64,000 nt of DNA from Nitrososphaerota archaeon (GCA_009889515.1 WUQR01000139.1:1178001-1242000); one strand, 5' to 3'. Counted from the first letter of the stretch, positions 51,544-60,833 are shown. Numbers and translations: made by a program. The notes: generated from the letters alone by a model not told the origin.

Positions 51544-52311
51544 TCACCTGATGTATCCGGGAGGCGACTCGAGCTGGAGCCCCACAGGCATCCTCGCGAG
51601 GTTTGCGCTGGTCCTGCGCATCAGGTCCCTCATCTGCATCTTCAGCTGCTCAGCCTGCTCTAGGAGAGTGTCTACCGGGATCTTCGAGCCTAGCAGCTTG
51701 TTTAGGAATGTTATAACTTCGGCGGCTGCGCCGGGGTCGGGGTAGTTCATGTGGCTCTGAACAAGTGCGAGGAGAACCTTCACATCCCTCTTAGCCGCAC
51801 TCTTCAGAATCGCTGCCTTAACGCCTGTTAGGTAGCCGTTCTCAAACTTCTGTACATAATCAGTAGCCATGGCCATCCTCATCAACTCCTCATCGTTAGA
51901 GAGGACATAGACCTTCGGCTTCTCAATATCCAGCCTATCAGGCTCCGGAATCCCACCAACCGATATAATTGGCGACTTAATCATGGAAGCAATCTCGACG
52001 ATGGAGTTAGCCATACCCCACATGCCCTTCGGCGGCACAGGCACATCGGAGTAGAGCAGTAGCAGCTGCCGCGCCTCCAGCGATACCCTATACAGCCTGC
52101 ATGGCTCCATAATCCTAGACTCCCACACAGTCACGATGGGTGGAAGCTCAGGAATCTCAATATGACCCACGGCCTCACCCTTCAACGTCGAAGCGATATA
52201 GGAGGTCACAATCGTGCCGACCAGACCTACCTCAGGAAGACCCTCCACTATCGGCGACCCCTGCTCAACCTTCTTCTTCTCGAAGAAATAGGACGCTACA
52301 GCACCACTCAA
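51544..52311 (-). CDS. PAC2 family protein (proteasome assembly chaperone-like)
   Basis: A 255-residue member of the archaeal PAC2 family, related to eukaryotic proteasome assembly chaperone 2. The core GSPIVEGLPEVGLVGTIVTSYIASTLKGE is diagnostic; SVGGIPE and MNYPDPGAAAEVITFLNKLLG follow. The fold resembles purine nucleoside phosphorylase. Paired with hsp20, it suggests protein quality control. Confidence 0.9.
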   Translation of the reverse strand: MSGAVASYFFEKKKVEQGSPIVEGLPEVGLVGTIVTSYIASTLKGEAVGHIEIPELPPIVTVWESRIMEPCRLYRVSLEARQLLLLYSDVPVPPKGMWGMANSIVEIASMIKSPIISVGGIPEPDRLDIEKPKVYVLSNDEELMRMAMATDYVQKFENGYLTGVKAAILKSAAKRDVKVLLALVQSHMNYPDPGAAAEVITFLNKLLGSKIPVDTLLEQAEQLKMQMRDLMRRTSANLARMPVGLQLESPPGYIR

Positions 52312-52385
52312 GCCAGAGTATTAATCGAGGGTCTAAGAAAAAAATCTTTCAGGATTTTACAGAGCTGCAACCGCCCTAAGATATG

Positions 52386-53969
52386 TTATTTTTGGGGTAG
52401 AAAGAGTTTCACCAGCGAGCCTAGTCCAACTGTTCTGACGACGTTAATTATGAATACGGCGAACCCGGCTGCCATCATCAAAGCCCCAATAAGCGCTACA
52501 CCCATGTATGGCTCATATATTCCGAGGCCCATCGGGTAGAGGGTTCTCCTCAGCATGCCTTGTGTACCCGCCAACCCCATAGCAAGACCCATCACAACCC
52601 CGCCAACACCCATCAATAGTAAGTGGGCATCTGCAAGCTTCTCGTTGAGGGCTTTCCCGGTGAGGAGTGGGAACAGGGCATAAATTGCCGCGAAAATCGT
52701 CAACGAAAGCCCAACGAGAAGTTGAATATGACCATGAATCCCGATTACCCACTGGGTATTGTGGAAGAAGCGGTTCGAGGCATAGTTTGCCTGTATTATC
52801 CCCGCCAAACCACCTATAGCATACCCAGTTATAGAAACTAGGACGAATTTCAGCGGGGCAGAGTACTTGACCGGCCTAGCCCTCCAGATAGTAGCTAGTA
52901 CCGCGAACATTGTAAGCCCCATAGTTATCAATTCTCCCCAAGTAAAGATCTGGCCTTGGATCTGTAGGACAAGGGGCTGTGGCGTATCTGCCAGCATGTG
53001 ATGATTCCAGACGAACAGCGATACAACTAGGTCCGCAAGAATGACAGTCCTTACAACTGATTCGCCGTATAGCTGTCTATTCAGAAGCAGCGGTACGAGG
53101 AGATACCAGGTCCCGGCTGTGAATATGAGGACATTACCGTCTGCAATTAAGTCTAGGCCCCACCAGAAGACATTCTTGTAGACTAGCGGGTCGATCAGGG
53201 AGTAGCTCAGGGAGGAGCCTGAAAACAGGTGGGCGGCACCGAAAAGGGCTAAGAGCACTCCAACACCGCCTATCACGAGTGCGTTTAGAGTAGTGTCGAC
53301 GCAACCCCTAAACACCGAGACTACGAAGACCGGATAGTTGAATACTCTTGCTGTGTAATGTGGGATACCCCTCACCTTGGCCCAGAGTTTATCGAGGTTG
53401 AATGCCGTGAGCATGAGCTCCTTGAAAACATAGCCAGCACCTACCTTTTCACCCCCATTCATCTCAACCCTAGCGGGGAGAAAAATTGTCGCGAACATGT
53501 TGAAGAAGAACACCAGTACAGCTGCTAAAACTAGTGCCACACCCACTCCGAAAGAGAATATTGCCGCCGGATTCCAGCCAGCCAACTCCACCGCGACTGG
53601 TATAGGCCAGTAGAGGGTGTAGAGGGGAGCGTAGTGGGTTACAAATGTAGTGGTCCATATAATGGCGAGCCCAGAGATCATAAGCCAGAAACTCGCATAG
53701 GAGGCTCGCTTGCTATAGATATCTCTCTTCAACACGTAGGGGACTAAGAAGTAAAATGCACCCATTACCGCCATGTAGGCCCAGCCATAGATGCCCACGA
53801 ATGGGTGGGCAGTCATCATGGAGTAGAAATGCCGCTCATCAAAGAGGTCTGTGAGGAGATTTAGAATTCTGAGCCTCATCAATATCCCTTCAATTCCAGC
53901 AAGAGCGAAGAAAATCAACGCCACTACGACAAACCTTAATGCAAGTATCTTTCGCTCATCCTCATTCAT
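52386..53969 (-). CDS. heme-copper oxidoreductase catalytic subunit with altered CuB site
   Basis: A 527-residue membrane protein with about 12-14 helices, clearly of the heme-copper family. Low-spin heme ligands are His55 (MTAHP) and the HxH pair His412/His414; the binuclear metal has His323-His324 (WNHHML). The helix VI motif, usually H-P-E-V-Y, H-N-A-V or (in NO reductases) H-L-W-V-E, reads WWGLDLIADGN: Asp273 replaces the first CuB His, and Asp277 replaces Tyr (or the NO-reductase Glu). The C-type helix VII Tyr, six residues before the His pair, is Ser317. So no active-site tyrosine remains, which argues against oxygen reduction by the known mechanism. It overlaps subunit II by four bases. 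Confidence 0.87.
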   Translation of the reverse strand: MNEDERKILALRFVVVALIFFALAGIEGILMRLRILNLLTDLFDERHFYSMMTAHPFVGIYGWAYMAVMGAFYFLVPYVLKRDIYSKRASYASFWLMISGLAIIWTTTFVTHYAPLYTLYWPIPVAVELAGWNPAAIFSFGVGVALVLAAVLVFFFNMFATIFLPARVEMNGGEKVGAGYVFKELMLTAFNLDKLWAKVRGIPHYTARVFNYPVFVVSVFRGCVDTTLNALVIGGVGVLLALFGAAHLFSGSSLSYSLIDPLVYKNVFWWGLDLIADGNVLIFTAGTWYLLVPLLLNRQLYGESVVRTVILADLVVSLFVWNHHMLADTPQPLVLQIQGQIFTWGELITMGLTMFAVLATIWRARPVKYSAPLKFVLVSITGYAIGGLAGIIQANYASNRFFHNTQWVIGIHGHIQLLVGLSLTIFAAIYALFPLLTGKALNEKLADAHLLLMGVGGVVMGLAMGLAGTQGMLRRTLYPMGLGIYEPYMGVALIGALMMAAGFAVFIINVVRTVGLGSLVKLFLPQK

Positions 53970-54568
53970 GACTTACCACCCTCCACAATTATAGCATCCG
54001 GGACAAACATCCACGGGTGTTGAGGCCCACTATACTCGGTCGACCGTATATCGTAGGCCCCAGGCTCCTCGAAGACCCAGACAATCCTGTTGACATACGG
54101 CTTTGGGACCACCTGCATCTGGAAGACCATCGAGCCATCCTTCCTGAAGATCCCGAATCCATAGACCAAGTCTTCAGATATCACAACAAACTCTACGGGG
54201 GTGTTCGCTGGGATTATTATTGGAGTCTCGGGGAGTTGAAAACTATAGTTTTTCACGTATATTGTTATGGTGGTGGCTGGCTTAGGTTCGTACAATGCGT
54301 TGCGAGCAGAGGGGAGAATTGGCGAGAGGAACAATATATTGCCAATCAACGCCACGGAGAATAGGAAGAGCATCCAGTTCCTCTCACCTTTCTCCATACC
54401 GGCCCTCCCCTCATGCCCACCGTCAGCCTCAACTTCGCGCCCTCCTCTCTGTGTCAGAATATAAAACGCTACGATAAACGCCACGATCACGGATATGATC
54501 CCAAAATAGATGACCTCTATAACAAATTGCGGATACATCGCCAGATGGCTAATCAGCGAAACGAGCAA
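53966..54568 (-). CDS. heme-copper oxidoreductase subunit II lacking CuA
   Basis: A 200-residue protein with two N-terminal membrane helices (about 14-38 and 65-85) and a cupredoxin domain outside. The CuA motif, normally Cys-x-Glu-x-Cys-x3-His-x2-Met, reads S-T-E-Y-S-G-P-Q-H-P-W-M: Ser176 and Ser180 replace both cysteines, while His184 and Met187 remain. The first CuA His is Tyr136. So no binuclear copper can form, as in quinol-oxidising relatives. The start is TTG; an ATG at 54538 is possible. Operon with the catalytic subunit. Confidence 0.85.
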   Translation of the reverse strand: MLVSLISHLAMYPQFVIEVIYFGIISVIVAFIVAFYILTQRGGREVEADGGHEGRAGMEKGERNWMLFLFSVALIGNILFLSPILPSARNALYEPKPATTITIYVKNYSFQLPETPIIIPANTPVEFVVISEDLVYGFGIFRKDGSMVFQMQVVPKPYVNRIVWVFEEPGAYDIRSTEYSGPQHPWMFVPDAIIVEGGKS

Positions 54569-54730
54569 AGAATCTATGCGCGAACTCTAGTTGTCAAATT
54601 GTTAGGAATTTCTACATAATGATTCATACAATTTTATGAGATTATATTAAGTGGGCTTCCCCATAAATTAGTTCCAGCGCATAAGGGCGCCATGTTCCCT
54701 GAGAATCCAGACCTAGCTAGGCTTACTTAT

Positions 54731-56857
54731 CTATGGGGGACTGTATCTCCATCCTCTTATGTCTACTGCGACGATTCTCTCACCGTATGCCATCAGGGGG
54801 TTAATTTCGAGCTGCGCGATAGATGGATTCTCAACCAGTATCTTGGAGAAGTTTATTATTGCTTCCCGTAATGCTTTTCTATCCACGGGCGGGTATCCTC
54901 TAAACCCATCCAGAAGCTTTGAGAGCCTCAGCCTGCTAAGCATGTAGTCAGCCTCGTCGTCTTGGACTGGTGAGACGAATGTGATGAAGTCTCGAATCAC
55001 TTCTGTTAGGACCCCGCCAATGCCAATGGTCACGGTTGGGCCGAAGGTTTCGTCGACCTTGGACCCCAGTATCAGTTCAACTCCTCGGACAGTCTCTTGG
55101 ACAACCACGCCCTTATCACTCAGACCAAGCTTCTCAGCTATCCCCGCCAGCTTGTTAAACGCTCTCAATACCTGCGCCCTATCGGCTATTCCCAGCTGTA
55201 CGCCACCCACATCGGTCTTGTGGGGTATCCTCTCCGAGGCTATCTTCATGACGACTGGATATCCTATCCTTTCTGCAGCCTCTACAGCATCATCCTCCGT
55301 GAATACAACCTCCTCTCTAGCGACTTGAATTCCGTGTTTACGGATGAGTTCGATTAAGTGGGCTCTGGGGATTGGCTCCAAGGCCTCGCCTGATCTCGCC
55401 TCGTAGACTGGGAAACTCTTCCTCGAGGGTGTGAAGATATCAGAGATAAGTGTTAGTACTCTGATTGCGTCCTCCATGTCCTTGTATGCTGGTATTCCAT
55501 TTTTAATCATTAGAGCCCTCATGGTGGCAGACCATTCAGTATCTCCCGTGTCGCATCCCACAACAGTCGCACCAGAGCTCCTCGCAATCTCTGCCAGCTT
55601 AGGTACGACCCTCTCATCCATCATGGGGGGTACATGAAAAGGCATAAGGAGGTGCATGTCGAACACCCCACTCTCTGAAATCACTCTGTAGGCCTCTTCA
55701 AAGGCTGCTGAATCGGCGCTACCACTGAGGTCGACGGGGTTAGTGGTGACCGCCACTGGGGGAATCCTACCCTCTCTCTTTAGTCGCTCCATTTTCTCGA
55801 TAGCGGCCTCTGGTAGTTGTATGACTTCTAGTCCGTTTGCTTGGGCGAGGTCGGATGCTATGACTGAGAAGCCGCCCGCGTTGGTCAATATTGCGAGACG
55901 ACGCCCTCTTGGGGGTTTCTGGAGGCTCAGGGCTAGGGAGACCTCGGCCAACTCCTTGACGTTATCGACAACTACCGCGCCGGCCTGTTTGAAGGCCCCT
56001 ACGTAGGTTTCCCATTCACCCGCCATACTTGCCGTATGTGTGTAGGCTGTTCTCTTCCCAGCCAAAGTCCTGCCCGCCTTCAGAACTACTATCTGTTTCC
56101 CGTTACGTCGTAGCTCTAGAAAACTGTTAAGAAACTCTCTACCATGTCTAACACCCTCAACATACACAACCACGACAGACGTCAACGCGTCATTGGCAAA
56201 GTAGGAGAGAAGCTCAGACATGCTGACATCTATTTGATTGCCAACACAGGCTACAGCTCGTACACCAACACCTCTCTCTCCAAGAGTGTCGAGAACATAG
56301 TGGGCAAGCGCGCCGCTCTGGGATACGATGCTTACATTACCCTTGCCAGGGAAAATAAAGCTCTGGGCAGTCCTCCCATCTGAGAAGGCCTTAACCTCCC
56401 TCGTGAAGAAAGTGTTTACACCTGTGTATGAGTCCATTACGCCGACAGTGTTCGGTCCGAGAACCCGCAACCCCGATTGTTTAATCGCCCTTCTCAAGCT
56501 CTCTGTGAGCTGGTCATTTCCCACTTCTGAGAAACCCCCACTCACCACTATTGCTGCCTTCGCACCATTTCGCCCGGCCTCCAGAATCGCCTGAGGGACC
56601 TGAGACGCCGGAAGAGCTATAACCACTAGATCAATCTCCTCATTTATCTCGGATAGGCTGGAAAACACGCGGTGCCCATAGAGCTCCTTCAACTCTGGGT
56701 TAACTGGATAGACATCAGCCCTCAGAACGCCCTGCCTTCTATTGTTCAGTAGCCGATCATATATCACCCGGCCGATTTTGTCCGGATGGTGTGAAACACC
56801 CACAACGGCTATAGACCTCGGGTTGAAAAACGCGTCTAATTCAGTAGCCAGCCCCAA
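54731..56857 (-). CDS. ADP-forming acyl-CoA (acetate-CoA) ligase, alpha-beta fusion
   Basis: A 708-residue fusion of the two subunits of the NDP-forming acyl-CoA synthetase. The alpha part has CoA-binding (PRSIAVVGVSHHPDKIGR), ligase domains and the phosphohistidine His274 in THTASMAG. The ATP-grasp beta part (about 480-700) has YPVVMKIASERIPHKTDVGGV and LEINPLMAYG. It makes ATP from acyl-CoA and ADP. The 2-oxoacid ferredoxin oxidoreductase opposite would supply acyl-CoA. Thaumarchaeal homologues also serve 3-hydroxypropionate/4-hydroxybutyrate carbon fixation, so the substrate is open. The start is TTG, with CTTTAAAAA about 39 bases upstream. Confidence 0.92.
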   Translation of the reverse strand: MGLATELDAFFNPRSIAVVGVSHHPDKIGRVIYDRLLNNRRQGVLRADVYPVNPELKELYGHRVFSSLSEINEEIDLVVIALPASQVPQAILEAGRNGAKAAIVVSGGFSEVGNDQLTESLRRAIKQSGLRVLGPNTVGVMDSYTGVNTFFTREVKAFSDGRTAQSFIFPGKGNVSIVSQSGALAHYVLDTLGERGVGVRAVACVGNQIDVSMSELLSYFANDALTSVVVVYVEGVRHGREFLNSFLELRRNGKQIVVLKAGRTLAGKRTAYTHTASMAGEWETYVGAFKQAGAVVVDNVKELAEVSLALSLQKPPRGRRLAILTNAGGFSVIASDLAQANGLEVIQLPEAAIEKMERLKREGRIPPVAVTTNPVDLSGSADSAAFEEAYRVISESGVFDMHLLMPFHVPPMMDERVVPKLAEIARSSGATVVGCDTGDTEWSATMRALMIKNGIPAYKDMEDAIRVLTLISDIFTPSRKSFPVYEARSGEALEPIPRAHLIELIRKHGIQVAREEVVFTEDDAVEAAERIGYPVVMKIASERIPHKTDVGGVQLGIADRAQVLRAFNKLAGIAEKLGLSDKGVVVQETVRGVELILGSKVDETFGPTVTIGIGGVLTEVIRDFITFVSPVQDDEADYMLSRLRLSKLLDGFRGYPPVDRKALREAIINFSKILVENPSIAQLEINPLMAYGERIVAVDIRGWRYSPP

Positions 56858-57021
56858 CCGTACTCACTCTTTCGAAAATTATCATAACTCATTTTTAAAG
56901 GGGTTGGATGTGTAAAGCAAGTTCTTAAATAAATCCTTTCATTTTATATCTTAATATCGAGGTTGAGGCGTACATATATAAAACCCATCACCCATCTTCT
57001 TGGTGTGGGGTATGGAGCCCC

Positions 57022-57924
57022 ATGCTTAAAATCAGATTTCATGGCCGAGGCGGCCAAGGGGTTAAAACCAGCAGCCGCATCCTCGGTCGCGCAGCCTTTC
57101 TTGATGGCTTCATAGCCCAGGACTCCCCCATATACGGGGCGGAGAGGCGGGGAGCGCCCGTCGTATCCTTTACACGGATCTCCAAGACCCCAATTACTGA
57201 GAGGGGGTTCATCTTTGACCCTGACATCGTAATTGTAATGGATGAAACTCTTCTCAACGACTGGTTGGCACGGCCACTGGAGGGGGTTAAGAAGGGTGGG
57301 GCCGTATTCGTAAACGCGGTGTCTGGGTTCCCACCACCTGCGGGACATGACGACAAGGTCTTCATAACTTATGATTTGACTGGCATGGCGCTAGAGATCA
57401 TCGGCAAACCCATAATCAGTTCACCTGCCGCAGCGGCGGCGGCCAAAATAACTGGCCTAATCTCAAAATCATCCATCCTAGAGGCAACAGCAGAAGAACT
57501 GGCCGAGTTGGACTTAAAGGATGAGCTGTTGGAGAAGAACATACAGCTGGCCGCCGAGGTTTACGACGTAATCCCCACTCCGGCGATAAATACGCAGGAA
57601 AGCGAGCCCATCACCCGCGAAGTATCACCACTAGAATACGAACCAGTCACCCATGAGGAGGTCATCCACCTCGACATATCTAATCTCGGAAACTCTGCAC
57701 TGAGGCGGACAGGTAACTGGCGCATATTCAAGCCCATAGTAGACCCGCAGAAGTGTACAGGCTGCTTGGTCTGCATCATCTACTGCCCCGACTCGTGCAT
57801 AACTCTGGACGAGAACAATAAGGCGGTTATCGACTATGACAACTGTAAGGGCTGCATGATATGTTTGAGAGAGTGCCCCCTCCGCGCCATTTCTTCTGTT
57901 AGGGAGGTTAGGGTCTATGCGTGA
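57022..57924 (+). CDS. 2-oxoacid:ferredoxin oxidoreductase gamma-delta fusion
   Basis: A 300-residue fusion. The gamma part (about 1-180) has IRFHGRGGQGVKTSSRILGRA and GAERRGAPV, and the delta part (about 230-300) has two 4Fe-4S motifs, CTGCLVCIIYCPD and CKGCMICLRECPL. Ferredoxin-type clusters pass electrons from the alpha-beta core to ferredoxin. The ATG has GGAG five bases upstream, and a TATA-like ATATATAAAA about 45 bases upstream. Eight-base overlap with the alpha gene. Confidence 0.95.
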   Translation: MLKIRFHGRGGQGVKTSSRILGRAAFLDGFIAQDSPIYGAERRGAPVVSFTRISKTPITERGFIFDPDIVIVMDETLLNDWLARPLEGVKKGGAVFVNAVSGFPPPAGHDDKVFITYDLTGMALEIIGKPIISSPAAAAAAKITGLISKSSILEATAEELAELDLKDELLEKNIQLAAEVYDVIPTPAINTQESEPITREVSPLEYEPVTHEEVIHLDISNLGNSALRRTGNWRIFKPIVDPQKCTGCLVCIIYCPDSCITLDENNKAVIDYDNCKGCMICLRECPLRAISSVREVRVYA

Positions 57925-59194
57925 TGTCAAGGCGATAACTAGTAACTTGGCGGCAGTCGAGATGATGAAGGTTGAGATGCTGACAGGTAACGTGGCGGCC
58001 GCTTGGGCTGCCCGTCTAGCCGACGTTGACTATATACCCGCATATCCTATAACTCCGCAGACCGAGATAATTGAGACCCTCGCTAAATGGATAGGTGAGG
58101 GTGTTATGAAGGCTAAGCTGGTGCAGCTGGAGTCAGAGCACTCTATGCTCACAGCTGCAGGCACCGCCTCTTTGACAGGTGCTAGGGTCTTTACAGCCAC
58201 ATCGAGTCAAGGACTCTTATACGGTTTCGAGATGCTCTATAATATCGCTGGGTGGAGGGCCCCGCTCGTCCTAGTTAATGTCTCACGCGGCGTCGCGGCT
58301 CCAGTGACCCTTGAGCCCGATCACAACGACGTATTAGCAGCGAGGGATAGCGGCTTCTTACAGTTCCACGCAGAGACCTGCCAAGATGTGCTAGACCTGA
58401 TCCTGCTCGCCTACCGCGTCTCAGAGGACAGGCGGGTGAGGCTTCCCTCAATTGTGAATATGGACGGCTTCTACCTCTCCTTCACCAGAGAGCCAGTCCA
58501 CCTCCCCAGCCAAGAGATGGTGGAGGAGTTTCTCCCACCCTACATTCCCACCCTCCCATTCAGAGCCAGTAGACCAGTCGTCAAAGGCGCATCAGTGTTG
58601 GGCGGGCACATCTACACTTACTTTAAACACAACATTCACGAGTCTATGAGAAGGGCTATTGAAGTCTTCGAAGAGGCGTCGAGACATTATGGAGAGTTGA
58701 CGGGTAGGGTCTACAGGCCTGTAGAGGGATTCTACCTGGAGGATGCTGAATACGTCCTCGTAATGAGTAACTCCTTCACGACAATGGGTAAGAGGGCGGT
58801 GCTGAGACTTAGAGATAGGGGCGTCCCCGCCGGCTTGGTAAAGATAGTTATGTACAGGCCTTTCCCGTCAGATCAACTGGCAGAACTCCTCAAGAACAGG
58901 AAGGCGGTAGCCGTTCTAGACCAAAACATCTCACCCGGCATGGGAGGGATAATATACCAAGAGGTGGCCGGCGCACTATATCACCAGAGAAACAGGCCAG
59001 AGGTATTGATGTCAGTTATTGGAGGACTCGGTGGAAAATACATTTCACTAGAAGAGTTTGAGTATATTTTCGACGTACTGCAGCATCCAGAAGGTAGGAA
59101 GCCAAACACGCCATTGTTCCTATTTAGGAAGGATGAGTTAGAGAGTGTCAAGAGAGCCTTGGGCCTCGCGGGTTTAGGTGGTGAGATGGGGTGA
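57917..59194 (+). CDS. 2-oxoacid:ferredoxin oxidoreductase alpha subunit
   Basis: A 425-residue subunit with YIPAYPITPQTEIIE at the N-terminus and KLVQLESEHSMLTAAGTASLTGARVFTATSSQGL, both typical of pyruvate- or ketoacid-ferredoxin oxidoreductase alpha. The VMSNSFTTMGKRAV and VLDQNISPGMGGIIYQEV segments form the later domains. With beta it oxidises a 2-oxoacid to acyl-CoA and CO2. Overlaps the beta gene by four bases. Pyruvate is the most likely substrate, not proven. Confidence 0.95.
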   Translation: MRDVKAITSNLAAVEMMKVEMLTGNVAAAWAARLADVDYIPAYPITPQTEIIETLAKWIGEGVMKAKLVQLESEHSMLTAAGTASLTGARVFTATSSQGLLYGFEMLYNIAGWRAPLVLVNVSRGVAAPVTLEPDHNDVLAARDSGFLQFHAETCQDVLDLILLAYRVSEDRRVRLPSIVNMDGFYLSFTREPVHLPSQEMVEEFLPPYIPTLPFRASRPVVKGASVLGGHIYTYFKHNIHESMRRAIEVFEEASRHYGELTGRVYRPVEGFYLEDAEYVLVMSNSFTTMGKRAVLRLRDRGVPAGLVKIVMYRPFPSDQLAELLKNRKAVAVLDQNISPGMGGIIYQEVAGALYHQRNRPEVLMSVIGGLGGKYISLEEFEYIFDVLQHPEGRKPNTPLFLFRKDELESVKRALGLAGLGGEMG

Positions 59195-60153
59195 GCGAGA
59201 CAAGGTATAAGACACTTAGGGACGTCCCGCTCCAGGAGTATCTAGCGCCAGGCAATCCATTATGTGCCGGCTGCGGAGCCACACCCGTCTTGAGAATGTT
59301 CCTGAAAGCTCTTGAGGGGAGAGCAGTTTTCGTTAATGCCGCCGGATGCTTCACACTCTTACACGTCTATCCCTACACCCCCTTCAAGTCGAGCTGGATG
59401 TACACCGCCTTCGCCTCCGCACCAGCAGGAGCCCAAGGAATCAGGGATGCTTTGGACATCCTCATCGAGAAGGGTAAAGTCCCGCCAGAAGAAGATGTCA
59501 AGGTGGTTTGCTTCACAGGCGACGGAGCCGCATACGACATAGGCCTACAGAGCACCTCTGGGGCAATCGAGAGGGGGCTAGACTTCTACTACCTAGTCTA
59601 TGATAATGAGGCCTATAGTAACACAGGGTTTCAGAAAAGCGGAGCCACACCATACGCCGCGGCCACCGCGACAACCCTGCCAACAAAGCTCCAAAAAGAG
59701 GGGCACACGGGTTCGAAGAAGGATCTCTTCGAGATATGGAGGAGCCACAAACCACCCTACGTGGCAACCATAGCACCCTCCCACATCGTTGACATGCTTA
59801 GGAAGATTGAGAAGGCATCGAAATATAGGGGGCCCAAGCTGTTTATCTCATTCACCCCGTGCCCGACCGGATGGTACCACGACACCTCAGAGAGCATAAG
59901 AATCTCAAAACTCGCCGTCGAGTGCGGAGTCTGGCCACTAAAAGAAGCAATATTCGGCGAAGTGAAACACACCTATGTCCCAAGAGTCTTAAAACCAGTG
60001 GAGGAATACCTCAAAACACAAGGAAGATACAAACACCTCTTCCACCCACAGAGGCAAGAGCACATAATCAAAACCATACAGGAAAACATATACCAATACT
60101 GGCGAAGAGTAGCAGAGACTGAGAAACTTGACATAATCATCCCTCCTGCCTAA
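59191..60153 (+). CDS. 2-oxoacid:ferredoxin oxidoreductase beta subunit (TPP)
   Basis: A 320-residue thiamine diphosphate subunit. The TPP motif starts at CFTGDGAAYDIG and ends YDNEAYSNTG. Cysteines for the proximal 4Fe-4S cluster are CAGCG, AAGCFTLLHV and ECGVWPLKEA, the PorB pattern. The order gamma-delta/alpha/beta is one operon. The start is GTG. The C-terminal YLKTQGRYKHLF is typical of PorB. Confidence 0.95.
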   Translation: MSETRYKTLRDVPLQEYLAPGNPLCAGCGATPVLRMFLKALEGRAVFVNAAGCFTLLHVYPYTPFKSSWMYTAFASAPAGAQGIRDALDILIEKGKVPPEEDVKVVCFTGDGAAYDIGLQSTSGAIERGLDFYYLVYDNEAYSNTGFQKSGATPYAAATATTLPTKLQKEGHTGSKKDLFEIWRSHKPPYVATIAPSHIVDMLRKIEKASKYRGPKLFISFTPCPTGWYHDTSESIRISKLAVECGVWPLKEAIFGEVKHTYVPRVLKPVEEYLKTQGRYKHLFHPQRQEHIIKTIQENIYQYWRRVAETEKLDIIIPPA

Positions 60154-60308
60154 CTAATAAAAGCAAGTCGTAGAAAGTCACACATCCTTCTCTTAACAGC
60201 GATATTTTTAATTACCCCACGACAATCCATACACACGCATGCATAGCGTCTTTCAAGAATATATAAGGCAGCAACTTTTATTTAATACACTGCATCATTA
60301 TATGTGGG

Positions 60309-60773
60309 TTGACCTCGCTAAGTGTTGAGGAGAAGGGTTTTTGGCGCGATATTGTCAGCACTATTGCGTTCTTCTCCCCCGCTATCAATCCTTTGCAAAG
60401 AGAGTTCGCGATTAGTTCGAAGGACTTGTTGAGGAGGCTGGGTGAGGAGATGGGCCGTCAAGCTTCTGAGTCCATACAGCTGGCTGATCCGGTGGAAGTG
60501 TTTAATTATCTCTCAGAGATGTGGCGGAGGCTTGTGTTAGGGAGGCTCGAAATTGTGAGTCGGGACCCATTAACGATCAAGATATCTGACTGCAGTATCT
60601 GTGGCCAGTTGCCGGGGCTTGGGAGGGTGTTTGAGTGTAGTTTCCATGAGGGCTTCTTTAAGGGCTTGCTAAGCCATAGGCTGAAGAGAGATGTGAGGGT
60701 GTGGCAGGAAGTGGGTATTGCGGGTGAATCGGGTACGTGGACGCGTATACTGAAGACCGACGCGAGCCTTTGA
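60309..60773 (+). CDS. V4R-like domain protein
   Basis: A 154-residue protein starting at TTG. The first half is helical; the second half (about 85-154) reads ISDCSICGQLPGLG ... FECSFHEGFFKGLLSHRL and VRVWQEVGIAGESGTWTRIL, the pattern of V4R (4-vinyl reductase-like) domains, small-molecule and metal sensors. Two Cys in CSICG plus Cys and His in ECSFHEG could bind a metal. Function unknown. It follows the ferredoxin oxidoreductase operon by 155 bases, a gap that holds AT-rich promoter-like sequence. Confidence 0.65.
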   Translation: MTSLSVEEKGFWRDIVSTIAFFSPAINPLQREFAISSKDLLRRLGEEMGRQASESIQLADPVEVFNYLSEMWRRLVLGRLEIVSRDPLTIKISDCSICGQLPGLGRVFECSFHEGFFKGLLSHRLKRDVRVWQEVGIAGESGTWTRILKTDASL

Positions 60774-60833
60774 AATAGGTAGATACCTCCTGATAACTAG
60801 TGGGAGAAAAAGTGGCGTCGACTTGATTCGGTG

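Noticed and set aside
59700-59725. GGGTTCGA tRNA T-loop-like sequence
   Set aside because: It lies inside the porB coding frame and has no acceptor or anticodon stem around it.
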